DNA from: JBFLVT01 sp036804525
Lineage (GTDB): Bacteria > Bacillota > Desulfotomaculia > Desulfotomaculales > JASEER01
DNA length: 64,000 nt
Assembly: GCA_036804525.1 (NCBI GenBank)
Contig: DAIRSE010000002.1
Span: 62,001 to 126,000 of the forward strand
Direction of reading: 5' to 3'
A model generated the notes under the pieces. It was not told the origin of the DNA. It worked only from the letters and a program-made list of their open reading frames with translations, and did not search any database. Below, piece by piece: positions 49,715 through 58,053 of the stretch (position 1 is its first letter; each line of letters begins with the position of its first letter). The translations under genes and the position numbers were made by a program.

Positions 49715-51046
49715 CTAAAACTTTTCCAGGTACTGTTCAACCTCCCACGGGTGGACTTGTACCCGGTATTCGTCCCATTCCTTGCGCTTGATCTCCAGGA
49801 ACTTCGTCAGGACGTGGTCGCCAAGCGCCTTCTTAACAACTTCGTCCTTTTCCAGTTCGTTAAGAGCCTCTTCCAGACTGCCGGGCATGCTGGCCACGCC
49901 CATATCCCAGCGTTCTTGCGGGCTCAAGTGGAAGATATCGCGCTCCACGCGTTCGGGCGGGGCAATCTTGTTCTTGATGCCGTCCAGACCGGCGGCCAAG
50001 GCGACCGCCAGGGCCAGATACGGGTTGCAGGCCGGGTCGGGATTGCGCAGTTCCACCCGGGTGGACAGCCCGCGCTTGGCGGGAATACGGATGAGCGCGC
50101 TGCGGTTGCCCTGCGCCCAGGCCAGGTATACCGGCGCCTCGTAACCGGGAACCAAGCGCTTGTAAGAGTTGACCGTCGGGTTAGTCACCGCGGCAAAGCC
50201 GCGGGCGTGCTTCAACAGGCCTCCCACGTACCAGTAGCATTCCTGGCTCAGCTGGTCCGGAGCTGAAGGGTCGAAAAAGGCGTTTGTGCCCCCCTTGAAC
50301 AGCGACTGATTGGTGTGCATCCCGGAACCGTTGATGCCGTAAATCGGCTTCGGCATAAAGGTGGCGTGCAGACCATGCCGCTGAGCCAGGGTGCGCACCA
50401 CGAACTTGAAGGTTACGATCTTGTCGGCCACGTCCAGGGCATCCGAGTATTTAAAGTCGATCTCGTGCTGCCCGGGAGCAACCTCGTGGTGGGAGGCCTC
50501 GATCTCGAAGCCCATCTCTTCCAAGGCCATCACCATTTCGCGGCGGGCGTTCTCGCCTTTGTCGACCGGCGAAAGGTCGAAGTAGCCGGCTTTGTCCTGC
50601 GTCTCGAGAAGCGGGCAGCCGTCGGAGTCCACGTGGAAGAGGAAGAATTCCAGTTCGGGGCCGGCGTTCATGGTGTAACCCAAAGCGCGCGCCTCGCTAA
50701 GCACACGCTTTAAGGTGTTCCGCGGGCATCCCGCAAAGGGAGCGCCGTCCGGAGTGTAGATGTCGCAGATCAAGCGCGCCACGGCTCCGTCTCTCGGGCG
50801 CCAGGGGAAGATGACAAACGTCTTGGGGTCCGGGCGGAGGTACATGTCGGATTCCTCGATCCGGGCAAAGCCGTGGATTGATGACCCGTCAAACATCAGT
50901 TCGCCATCCAGGGCTTTTTCCAGCTGTTCCACCGGGATGGCCACGTTCTTCAGCACACCCAGAATGTCGGTAAACTGGAGCCTGATAAACTTGACGCCTA
51001 GCTGTCTGCACTTTTCCAGGATCTCCTGTTTGGTAGCCTGTTCCAT
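49715..51046 (-). CDS. glnA: glutamine synthetase I-alpha, copy 3
   Basis: 443 residues with all catalytic motifs: MFDGSSIHGF, GPELEFFLF, HHEVAPGQHEIDFK, GSGMHTNQS, PGYEAP and RVELRNPDP. GGAGGAG precedes the ATG. Its leader has two hexaloop hairpins and an overlapping terminator, so its expression should depend on an ANTAR protein. Confidence 0.95.
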   Translation of the reverse strand: MEQATKQEILEKCRQLGVKFIRLQFTDILGVLKNVAIPVEQLEKALDGELMFDGSSIHGFARIEESDMYLRPDPKTFVIFPWRPRDGAVARLICDIYTPDGAPFAGCPRNTLKRVLSEARALGYTMNAGPELEFFLFHVDSDGCPLLETQDKAGYFDLSPVDKGENARREMVMALEEMGFEIEASHHEVAPGQHEIDFKYSDALDVADKIVTFKFVVRTLAQRHGLHATFMPKPIYGINGSGMHTNQSLFKGGTNAFFDPSAPDQLSQECYWYVGGLLKHARGFAAVTNPTVNSYKRLVPGYEAPVYLAWAQGNRSALIRIPAKRGLSTRVELRNPDPACNPYLALAVALAAGLDGIKNKIAPPERVERDIFHLSPQERWDMGVASMPGSLEEALNELEKDEVVKKALGDHVLTKFLEIKRKEWDEYRVQVHPWEVEQYLEKF

Positions 51047-51086
51047 GAGAGTTCTCCTCCTTTAATTTGACCCCTCAAGGTGCCCG

Positions 51087-51166
51087 AAAAAGCAAGCCTT
51101 TAAAAGGGGTATTCTAACCCACCTTCTAAAGGCACCGTTGCCTCCCCGGGATGCACTCCGTTATGC
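51087..51166 (-). promoter_or_regulatory. ANTAR-type antitermination leader of glnA3
   Basis: Minus strand: hairpin one, GCAU, loop AACGGA, GUGC (51153-51166); hairpin two, AGGC, loop AACGGU, GCCU (51130-51143). Both loops have A1 and G4. The 3' arm of hairpin two is also the 5' arm of a terminator, GCCTTTA with TAAAGGC (51096-51133), followed by TTGCTTTTT. The two structures exclude each other. Confidence 0.8.
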
Positions 51167-51189
51167 CTCACCGGGCTATTCACTTAAAT

Positions 51190-51290
51190 GTACCGGCATT
51201 CAGCGTTCAGCATTCGGGTTAAAACCCTTAGTCTAAGCGCCGGATGCTCGACGCTGAGTGCGCCCGGCACTCAACTCGAAGAACTATTAC
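51190..51290. repeat. GCATTCGG-type hairpin repeat
   Basis: GGCATTCAGCGTTCAGCATTCGGG and, after a central TTAAAACCC..., CGGATGCTCGACGCTGAGTGC form two arms of the dispersed hairpin family, between the ANTAR regulator gene and glnA3. Confidence 0.55.
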
Positions 51291-51375
51291 ACTTAGGGCT
51301 AACAATTACTCCTCAAAACGTTAACAGATTAGATCTGCCTGCAATATCAATTCCTTCAGTTGAGTGCCGGGTATT

Positions 51376-51963
51376 TCAGCTTTCATTAAGCTGGTGCGCC
51401 AGGATGATCGCTTCCGCAACCGCCCTCATCGAGAGGCGCTTGTTCATGCTTTGCTTCTGGATCCTCCTGAAGGCCTCGACTTCCGAGAGACCGAGCGTCT
51501 CCATCAGTATGCCCTTCGCCCTCTCGACGGTCTTGCGGGTTTCCAGCGTATCCTTTAGCGAACGGATTTCGCCTTCCAGGCGCGTAATCTCGCGGTAGTT
51601 GTTGAGCGCAATTTCGATGACGGGAATAATTGTCTGTTCGTCGACCGGTTTAACGACAAAACCAAAAACCTGCGCATCCTTCGCCTTCTCCAGCACATCC
51701 AGGTTGTACGCGGTACAGGTCAGGACGACGGGGGCCAGCTTGTCGTCGTGGACGATGCGGGCCACCTCCAACCCACTCATTCCGGGGAGGAAGGCTTCGG
51801 TGATGACCAGGTCCGGTTGCCGCGAACGGATCAGCTTGATGGCGGTGATGCCGTCCTCGGCCTCACCGATGACCAAGTAGTCCGCCTTTGCCAGCGTCGC
51901 CTTCAGATTCTTGCGCCAGTGAGCATCAGGCTCAACCAGGACGACGCGCTGCTGCCTGGGCAC
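51376..51963 (-). CDS. ANTAR response regulator with Glu at the phospho-site
   Basis: 195 residues. Receiver domain (about 5-120), coiled coil (EITRLEGEIRSLKDTLETRK) and ANTAR domain (VERAKGILMETLGLSEVEAF and the RRIQKQSMNKRLSMRAVAEAI helices) that binds RNA hairpins to stop transcription termination. The usual phosphorylated Asp is Glu56 (DLVITEAFLPG), which can mimic phosphorylation; the conserved Lys105 remains. No histidine kinase is nearby. GTG start after GGAGGAGG. Its own leader carries two ANTAR-type hairpins, implying self-control. Confidence 0.9.
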   Translation of the reverse strand: MPRQQRVVLVEPDAHWRKNLKATLAKADYLVIGEAEDGITAIKLIRSRQPDLVITEAFLPGMSGLEVARIVHDDKLAPVVLTCTAYNLDVLEKAKDAQVFGFVVKPVDEQTIIPVIEIALNNYREITRLEGEIRSLKDTLETRKTVERAKGILMETLGLSEVEAFRRIQKQSMNKRLSMRAVAEAIILAHQLNES

Positions 51964-52004
51964 AAGGGCCTACCTCCTCCGTTTAACTAAGTATTCCCCG
52001 GCAA

Positions 52005-52080
52005 ATAAAAACGCCCCTTGGAACCGCGCGAGCGCGGTTTTACGGGGCATCATTGCCGTCCTGGATACGCCGTTGTACCC
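52005..52080 (-). promoter_or_regulatory. ANTAR-type leader of the ANTAR regulator gene
   Basis: Hairpin one: GGGUAC, loop AACGGC, GUAUCC (52063-52080). Hairpin two: GGC, loop AAUGAU, GCC with an outer AC/GU pair (52042-52059). The terminator (52005-52047) pairs CCCC with GGGG around AACCGCG/CGCGGTT and ends in TTTTT; its 5' CCCC is the 3' arm of hairpin two. This is the clearest two-hairpin example in the window. Confidence 0.88.
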
Positions 52081-52108
52081 GAGGTATATACTTTAATACA
52101 GTGTATTA

Positions 52109-52139
52109 TACGAACTGGCTGATTGTCTGGCAAGAGTTT
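52109..52139 (-). promoter_or_regulatory. promoter of the first ANTAR leader
   Basis: On the minus strand TTGCCA, a 17-base spacer and TATAAT lie upstream of the leader, about 30 bp from the first hairpin. Confidence 0.7.
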
Positions 52140-52184
52140 TATTGACAAATATTCTGTATACTTGTCGCAGCCGTGCCTCCATAC

Positions 52185-53765
52185 CTAGCCGAGAATCCGG
52201 TCGACTTCCTGCCTATCAGCATCCATAATGTACGTGATTCCGGTAATTTTGGCCGCTTCAGGAGTTAAGGCGACGACATCGTCGCGGGTGATGTACTCGA
52301 GCGCCCACTTCCGGGCACCGCACATCAACTGGCGCAAGCCCTGAGCAAGGCGGTCGCAGTAGCCGTAAACACCGAGGGCGCCTATCGGTAAGCGGTCGTA
52401 GTCCGCCCCAAGTCTGGCCTTGATGCGCCTGGCCGAACGGATAACCTGCTCCACGGTATCCCCGTAAGTCTTGTATTCCGGCAAGACTTTGCCTTCCTTG
52501 AGATTCTGGCCGACCGTCTTCGCCACCATAGCCGCGGCGAGCGGCGAGCGGGCCATGCCGATAGCCTTGACGTATGGGGCGCTGAGGGCAAAGCCCTTGA
52601 ACATGTGGTCTTCCAGAGTCAGGCCGCCCGCGATGGCAATCGGCGGAATGTAGGCGCCCTTGGCTGCCAAACGATCGCAGTACTGGGTCAGGAGGGCCTG
52701 GAGGTAGAGTGTGGGAATGCCCCACTCGTTCATCATCCGCCAGGGGCTCATCCCGGTCCCCCCGCCGGCGCCGTCAACGGTCAGGAGGTCGAGCTTGGCA
52801 TCGGAGGCGTACTTGATGGCCCGCGCGAGGTCCGCCGGGCGGTAGGCCCCCGTCTTCAGGAAGACGTACTTCGCCCCGGCCTTGCGCAGCTCTTCAACCC
52901 GGGCCATGAAGCTTTCATATTCGACAAAGCCGATGCGGGAATGCCGTTCAAACTCTCTGAAAGCGCCCGCCTTGAAGGCCTCTTGTACAGCCGGGTCCTC
53001 CGGGTCAGGTAACACGATGTAGCCGCGGCTCTTCAACTGCAGGGCGCGTTCCAGACTATTCAGCTTGACCTCACCGCCGATGTCCTTGGCTCCCTGTCCC
53101 CACTTGAGTTCCACGGCCTCAATGCCGAACTTCTCGATGCACCATTCCTGAACGCCCAGGCGGGTGTCCTCAACGTTGGCCTGTACCGCAATGAAGCCGT
53201 TCTCACCGTCGTACCAGTCGGTGAAAGCCTTTATGCGGGCCTCCATTGCCGGTGAATGCACCACGCGGCCGTTTTTGATCTCGGAGTCGGGGTCCATAGC
53301 GCAGACGTTTTCACCGATAACGATGCCGATACCGGCAAGAGCCGCCCCGGCAGCCAGGTGGTCCCAGTTGTTCGCGGCAACATTCGTCGAACCCATGGCG
53401 GCGACGACAATCGGCAGGCTCAGTTTGATTTCCCCGTTCCGGCCCAGCCTGGTCGTAAGGTCAACGGCAGGGAAGATCGCCTTGTCAGGATCGGCGTCTA
53501 CGCCGAAAGCGCCCACTGCCGTACCCTGGATATTGATGTGGGAGTAGTCTACGGGATACTTCTTCTGGCCGGCGGAAGTGGTTTTGCCAAAGGGCTGGGG
53601 GTACAGCACCTCTTTGCCGCGAATCGCCGACTTGCCGATTTCGCACGTCCCGGGACACCCGTCCAGGCAGGTCACACACATGCCGCTCTGCGGGCACTTC
53701 TGGTCACCGGTGCGCAGCTTGGTCTGTGTTGCTACACTGGCATTTGTACCAACGCTGAAATTCAT
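52185..53765 (-). CDS. stand-alone FMN glutamate synthase-family protein
   Basis: 526 residues. A Cys-rich N-terminus (CPQSGMCVTCLDGCPGTC) is followed by a GltS-type FMN barrel: VVAAMGSTNVAANNWDHLA, ELKWGQGAKDIGGEVKL, LTVDGAGGGTGMSPWRMM and IAIAGGLTLEDHMFKGFAL. It has no amidotransferase or GXGXG domain and differs from the split enzyme at 45.5-48.2 kb. It may be an ammonia-using glutamate synthase or a related oxidoreductase. GGAGGATGG precedes the ATG. It follows glnA4. Confidence 0.85.
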   Translation of the reverse strand: MNFSVGTNASVATQTKLRTGDQKCPQSGMCVTCLDGCPGTCEIGKSAIRGKEVLYPQPFGKTTSAGQKKYPVDYSHINIQGTAVGAFGVDADPDKAIFPAVDLTTRLGRNGEIKLSLPIVVAAMGSTNVAANNWDHLAAGAALAGIGIVIGENVCAMDPDSEIKNGRVVHSPAMEARIKAFTDWYDGENGFIAVQANVEDTRLGVQEWCIEKFGIEAVELKWGQGAKDIGGEVKLNSLERALQLKSRGYIVLPDPEDPAVQEAFKAGAFREFERHSRIGFVEYESFMARVEELRKAGAKYVFLKTGAYRPADLARAIKYASDAKLDLLTVDGAGGGTGMSPWRMMNEWGIPTLYLQALLTQYCDRLAAKGAYIPPIAIAGGLTLEDHMFKGFALSAPYVKAIGMARSPLAAAMVAKTVGQNLKEGKVLPEYKTYGDTVEQVIRSARRIKARLGADYDRLPIGALGVYGYCDRLAQGLRQLMCGARKWALEYITRDDVVALTPEAAKITGITYIMDADRQEVDRILG

Positions 53766-53878
53766 CTGTCTGCCATCCTCCTACCAAAATGATTAAAGTT
53801 ATCTATTTGGTTTCTTTAGTAAACTATTTAACCGGTTGAAACCTATCATCTCCTTACCGCTCGCTCCTACTCATGCTT

Positions 53879-55204
53879 TCAATACTTTGAGAGGTATTCG
53901 TCCAGTTCCCACCGATGAACTTTATCGTTGTAGCGTGTCCATTCGTCTTGCTTGACGGCCATGATCCGCTGGTAAATCGCCTTACCTAGCGTGTCCTGGA
54001 CAAGTCGGTCATCCGCCAAGGCCGCCAGAGCTTCGCCCATGTTGCGGGGAAGACCGATCTCTTTGACAAGCTGTGCCAGCTCGTCATTGCTGCACTCTTC
54101 GAGTGGCAAAGGCGGTTCGATCCGGTTATCGATGCCGTCGATGCCGGCAGCCAGGATGACCGCAAGGGCCAGGTAGGGGTTCGTCGTAGGGTCGGGGCTT
54201 TTGAGGACAAGCCTCGCCCCGTGGCTGTCGTGACCGGGAACCCTGATCATGGTGGAGCGGTTTCCTTCCGACCACCCCGCCAGAACAGGCGAAAGGTTGT
54301 TGGGAACCAGGCGCTTGTAAGAATTGATAAGCGGGTTGACAATGGCCGTTATGGCCCGGGCGTGTTTCAGAACACCGCCCACAAAGAACCTTCCCGTCTC
54401 ACTGAGCAGCAAGGGGGCGGAATCATCCTGGAAAAGGTTCTTTTCTCCGTCCCAGAGAGAAAGGTTAAGGGTCATGCCGGAGCCGATGGAATTGTCGAGA
54501 GGCTTTGGCATGAAAGAGGCGTGCAGCCCGTGGCGTTGTGCCACCGTCCGCACCACGAACTTAAATGTCGCCAGTTTATCGGCCATCACCAAGGCCGTAT
54601 CGTCTTTAAGGCCTATCTCGTGCTGCCCGGGAGCGATCTCGTGATGAGACGACGTGACCTCGATGTCCATTTGCTCAAGAGTCAGGATCATATCGCGCCG
54701 AGCGTTTTCCCCCAGGTCAATGGGCGTAAGGTCGCAGAACCCCGCCCGGTCGTTGGTGCGGGTGGTCGGAAGCCCTTGCTCATCGGTACCGAACAGGAAG
54801 AACTCAGTCTCCGGCCCCACCATCAACGTCCAGCCCCGTTCACGAGCCTTGTCGAGAATCCGCCGGAGAACCGAGCGCGAACAGCCCTCAAACTCGCCCC
54901 CGTCCGCCGTGCGGGCCTCGCAGATCAGCCTCGCCACGGCGCCGTCCCTCGGGCGCCAGGGAAAGACTTCGAAAGTAGAGGGTACCGGCTGCAGCAAAAC
55001 ATCACGGCGGCGGCCGCGGACAAATCCTTCAAAAACGGCGCTGTCAAAACAAACCTTGCCGTGAAGCGCTCTTTCCAGCTCTTCAACAGTAATAGCGATG
55101 TTCTTGAGCGCCCCCAGGATATCGGTAAACTGGAGGCGGACAAATTTGACATTATACTCCTGAGCTAAGTGCTGGACGTCTTCCGCAGAGAGCAGCCTTG
55201 GCAA
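53879..55204 (-). CDS. glutamine synthetase paralogue with altered active site
   Basis: 441 residues aligning end to end with the other three. Metal-site-1 glutamates are kept (GPETEFFLF, HHEIAPGQHEI), but the residues matching His269, Glu327, Glu357 and Arg359 of enterobacterial GS are Thr245 (GSGMTLNLS), Leu304 (PNNLSP), Val333 and Lys335 (RLVLKSPDP). FDGSSIEGF is FDSAVFEGF and RIEESDMYL is RGRRRDVLL. The second metal site and catalytic flap are thus lost, so normal synthetase activity is unlikely. The intact frame and controlled leader argue for a regulatory role or a new substrate. TTG start after GGGGGGGT. Confidence 0.85.
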   Translation of the reverse strand: MPRLLSAEDVQHLAQEYNVKFVRLQFTDILGALKNIAITVEELERALHGKVCFDSAVFEGFVRGRRRDVLLQPVPSTFEVFPWRPRDGAVARLICEARTADGGEFEGCSRSVLRRILDKARERGWTLMVGPETEFFLFGTDEQGLPTTRTNDRAGFCDLTPIDLGENARRDMILTLEQMDIEVTSSHHEIAPGQHEIGLKDDTALVMADKLATFKFVVRTVAQRHGLHASFMPKPLDNSIGSGMTLNLSLWDGEKNLFQDDSAPLLLSETGRFFVGGVLKHARAITAIVNPLINSYKRLVPNNLSPVLAGWSEGNRSTMIRVPGHDSHGARLVLKSPDPTTNPYLALAVILAAGIDGIDNRIEPPLPLEECSNDELAQLVKEIGLPRNMGEALAALADDRLVQDTLGKAIYQRIMAVKQDEWTRYNDKVHRWELDEYLSKY

Positions 55205-55221
55205 GAGTTTACCCCCCCAAA

Positions 55222-55279
55222 AATAAAAACGCCCTAAAACCCGCTCGTTTCAAGCGGATTCTAGGGACGCCATTGCCCC
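55222..55279 (-). promoter_or_regulatory. ANTAR-type leader of the glnA paralogue
   Basis: Hairpin GGGGC, loop AAUGGC, GUCCC (55264-55279): A1 and G4 present. Its 3' arm overlaps the terminator 5' arm (CGTCCCTA ... TTAGGGCG, then TTTTTATTTTT; 55222-55270). Only one hexaloop hairpin fits between promoter and terminator. Confidence 0.8.
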
Positions 55280-55302
55280 GCTTCACTAATTAACTGTGCA
55301 CG

Positions 55303-55331
55303 ATTATAGAAGTTCTTGCCGAAGAAATCAA
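55303..55331 (-). promoter_or_regulatory. promoter of the glnA paralogue
   Basis: TTGATT, 17-base spacer, TATAAT on the minus strand, about 25 bp before the leader hairpin. Confidence 0.75.
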
Positions 55332-55358
55332 GGGGGCAGCTCTCATGTATACAATACA

Positions 55359-55943
55359 CTATTTCTTATCCGGTGATTCCAGCACAATGATGATCTCCTT
55401 GGCGACTTTGGCTAAAGATCGCGAGGTGTCCATGCTCCTTTTCTGGATGTACTTGTAAGCGTCGCGTTCGGTAAAACCTTTGCGTTCCATCAGCAGGCCT
55501 TTAGCCCTTTCCACCAATTTCCGCGACTCGACGTTGCGTTTGAGTTTGGCGTTTTCCTGTTCCAGCGCGGTGAGACGGCGGAAGTTGGCCAGGGCCACTT
55601 CGATGGCCAGGTACAGTTCGTCGTCCGTGTATGGTACTAATATATAGGAGAGCATCCATTCGGTCTTGGCCGCGCGGGCGATATCCTGAGGGTCGCGGGC
55701 CAGAAAAACGATCGGAGCCACCCGGTGCTCGTCAATAACCTGGGGAACCCCCAGGCCACTGTAATCGGGAAGCTGAGTGTCGAAGATCACGAGATCGGGA
55801 TGAAACTGGAAGGTCACCCTTAAGGTTTCCTTGGCGTCGGCCACCTGGGCGATAACCAGGTGCCCGGCCTTAACAAGCTTATTCCGGAGCTTCTTCCGCT
55901 CGTTGTCGTCAGCGACGGCGATGACGACTCGAGTCTGCAGCAT
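55359..55943 (-). CDS. ANTAR response regulator, second copy
   Basis: 194 residues. Receiver with Asp55 in DLVIFDTQLPD, but the conserved lysine of the phospho-site is Val103 (YILVPYTDD). Then a coiled coil (LTALEQENAKLKRNVESRK) and an ANTAR domain (VERAKGLLMERKGFTERDAYKYIQ). Like its partner at 51.4 kb it has a degenerate receiver and no adjacent kinase. AAAGGAGCATC precedes the ATG. It follows amt and its terminator; no hexaloop hairpin was found in its own leader. Confidence 0.9.
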   Translation of the reverse strand: MLQTRVVIAVADDNERKKLRNKLVKAGHLVIAQVADAKETLRVTFQFHPDLVIFDTQLPDYSGLGVPQVIDEHRVAPIVFLARDPQDIARAAKTEWMLSYILVPYTDDELYLAIEVALANFRRLTALEQENAKLKRNVESRKLVERAKGLLMERKGFTERDAYKYIQKRSMDTSRSLAKVAKEIIIVLESPDKK

Positions 55944-56027
55944 CCCTGATGCTCCTTTGTTAGGTTATTAAATTTTTTTATTTTACCATACCCCCGGTCA
56001 AAAACATAGCACAGAAAAAAGAAGGAT

Positions 56028-56043
56028 CCCCGCCGAAGCGGGG
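56028..56043 (-). terminator. terminator of amt
   Basis: CCCCGC, loop CGAA, GCGGGG, followed on the minus strand by CCTTCTTTTTT. Confidence 0.85.
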
Positions 56044-56090
56044 GTTACATAAAGACGCTATATGCCTTGAAGGGAGCATAAGTTTACGGC

Positions 56091-57431
56091 TTAAGACACA
56101 GCCGGGCTTCCGACGAGTCCGCCGTCACGAACGGCGCTACCGCCTTCATGGTAAGCACTTTCCCCGTGCAGCGTGATATCCAGACCGGCTTCTTCTTCTT
56201 CAACCGTAGCGCGCAGCGGAGTAAACAACCCGACAACCTTTAAGATAACGAAGGTTAAGATGCCGGACAGTGCAATGGTAGCAATAATACCGACAGCCTG
56301 GATCCCCAGCTGGGCGGGGTTCCCGTAGAAAAGACCGGTACCCAACTCGTTCACGGCCGGGCAGGCGAACAGGCCGGTCGCCAGGGCGCCCCACATTCCG
56401 CCGACACCGTGAACGCCAAAAGCGTCGAGCGAATCGTCGTAGCCCAACTTGGCCTTGACGATGGCAACGGCGATGAAGCAGATGACCCCGCCGACAAACC
56501 CGATCAGGATAGAGGCCAGCGGGGTGACAAAACCGGCCGCCGGAGTGATGGCGACCAGCCCGGCGATACATCCCGAAGCTGCCCCGAGAATGGTCGGCTT
56601 TCCGAAGCGCAGCCACTCCGCGATGACCCACCCAAGTGCCGCCGACGCCGCAGCCGTGTTGGTGGTGACAAGGGCGTTCGCCGCCAGAGCATTGGCCGCC
56701 AGGGCACTCCCCGGGTTAAAGCCGAACCATCCGAACCACAGCAGGCCGGCACCCAGGACAGTAAAAGGAAGGCTGTGCGGTGTCATCGTCTTGACGCCGT
56801 GACCAAGCCGCTTGCCGATGACCAGCGCCGCGACCAATCCGGCCACACCGGAACTAATGTGTACAACGGTTCCGCCGGCGAAGTCGAGAGCACCGAGATT
56901 CATCAGCCAGCCGCCGCCCCACACCCAGTGAGCCAGAGGATCATAGACCAGTGTAGTCCACAACAAAACGAAGGCAATAAAAGCCGGAAAACGCATTCTT
57001 TCCGCGATAGCACCAGAGATGAGAGCCGCCGTGATTATCGCGAACATCAACTGGAAGGACATAAACACGTAGTCAGGAATCGTCCCGATAATCCCGCTTC
57101 CCATACCGCTTAGGCCGAGTAAATCAAGGTTTCCAATCACTTGCTTAACATCAGGACCAAAAGCAAGTGTGTAACCGCAGAGTACCCACTGCACAGAAAC
57201 AAGGCAGATAACGATAAAGCTGTGCATCATCGTACTTAAAACGTTCTTCTTTCTAACCATGCCGCCGTAGAACAGCGCCAGGCCGGGTGTCATCAGGAAG
57301 ACCAGGAAAGTGCAAACCAGAATAAAGCTGGTGTCGCCGGTATCAAGCGTCGATTCTCCGGCCCACGCCAAACCGGGAACAAACAACGAAATCAGCAGCG
57401 CCAGTATACCCCATGCCACGTACTTACGCAT
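56091..57431 (-). CDS. amt: ammonium transporter Amt
   Basis: 446 residues with a cleavable signal-like first helix and about 11 membrane helices. The twin histidines of the pore are in GGTVVHISSG and DAFGVHGVGG; GLALFYGGMVRKKN and WFGWFGFNPGSALAANA are family marks. It carries ammonium into the cell and is blocked by GlnK binding at its cytoplasmic face. Downstream of glnK with its own attenuator leader. Confidence 0.96.
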   Translation of the reverse strand: MRKYVAWGILALLISLFVPGLAWAGESTLDTGDTSFILVCTFLVFLMTPGLALFYGGMVRKKNVLSTMMHSFIVICLVSVQWVLCGYTLAFGPDVKQVIGNLDLLGLSGMGSGIIGTIPDYVFMSFQLMFAIITAALISGAIAERMRFPAFIAFVLLWTTLVYDPLAHWVWGGGWLMNLGALDFAGGTVVHISSGVAGLVAALVIGKRLGHGVKTMTPHSLPFTVLGAGLLWFGWFGFNPGSALAANALAANALVTTNTAAASAALGWVIAEWLRFGKPTILGAASGCIAGLVAITPAAGFVTPLASILIGFVGGVICFIAVAIVKAKLGYDDSLDAFGVHGVGGMWGALATGLFACPAVNELGTGLFYGNPAQLGIQAVGIIATIALSGILTFVILKVVGLFTPLRATVEEEEAGLDITLHGESAYHEGGSAVRDGGLVGSPAVS

Positions 57432-57509
57432 AAAGATAATGCCTCCTTAAACGGTTTTCGTCCAAGAATTCTTCTGCGGTGCATACCACAGCGTATGACC
57501 GTTTCTTGA

Positions 57510-57573
57510 GGCACCATTGCCAGAAAATGTAAACGCCCCGGAGATCGTTTACTTTGCCGAGGCGCCGTTGCCC
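57510..57573 (-). promoter_or_regulatory. ANTAR-type leader of amt
   Basis: Hairpin GGGC, loop AACGGC, GCCU (57560-57573), whose 3' arm overlaps the 5' arm of a stem CGCCTCGG/CCGGGGCG (57534-57564) followed by TTTACATTTTC. A second hexaloop hairpin, GGC, AAUGGU, GCC, lies after it at 57510-57521. Both loops have A1 and G4. Confidence 0.72.
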
Positions 57574-57595
57574 GTTTGTGACTGCCTGCCAAGCT

Positions 57596-57931
57596 TCAGA
57601 TCGCGGCGTCGCCTGATTCTTTTGTCCTGATGCGGACGGCGTTTTCCACCGGGGTAATGAAGATCTTGCCGTCCCCGACCTCGCCGGTGCGAGCAGCGTC
57701 GCTGATCAACTCTACAACCTTGTCGACGTGCTCGTCGCGGATAACGATTTCCATCTTCACCTTGGGTAACAGCTTGATGTACTCGGTTCCCCGGTAAATT
57801 TCACGATGGCCGCGCTGCAGCCCGCAACCAAGCACATCGGATACCGTCATGCCATGGATGCCGAACTTATCCAAGGCACTTTTGACATCCTCCACCTTGG
57901 TTGCCCTGATTATGGCTTCGATCTTCTTCAC
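57596..57931 (-). CDS. glnK: nitrogen regulatory protein P-II (GlnK)
   Basis: 111 residues, a trimeric sensor of ATP/ADP and 2-oxoglutarate. The T-loop holds Tyr51 (REIYRGTEYIKLLPK), and the B-loop reads ARTGEVGDGKIFITPVE. GTG start after AAAGGGGGAAG gives the standard numbering. Paired with amt downstream, so its main partner is the ammonium channel; whether it also contacts GS or the ANTAR proteins is open. Confidence 0.95.
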   Translation of the reverse strand: MKKIEAIIRATKVEDVKSALDKFGIHGMTVSDVLGCGLQRGHREIYRGTEYIKLLPKVKMEIVIRDEHVDKVVELISDAARTGEVGDGKIFITPVENAVRIRTKESGDAAI

Positions 57932-57990
57932 ATGGACTTCCCCCTTTGACAGTGTGATGCGAATCCCAGGAGAGCCGCTCCCCAAGAAAA

Positions 57991-58045
57991 TCGAAAGGCG
58001 CCCTGACACAGGACGCCCTCGTAGGCCTTGATACGACTTTGTATC
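57991..58045 (-). promoter_or_regulatory. ANTAR-type leader of glnK
   Basis: Hairpin one: GAUAC, loop AAAGUC, GUAUC (58030-58045), with A1 and G4. Next to it GCC, loop UACGAG, GGC has G4 but U1. Its 3' arm overlaps a terminator, GGCGTCCTG/CAGGGCGCC (57997-58018), followed by TTTCGATTTTC. Confidence 0.65.
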
Positions 58046-58053
58046 ATGCCTTT

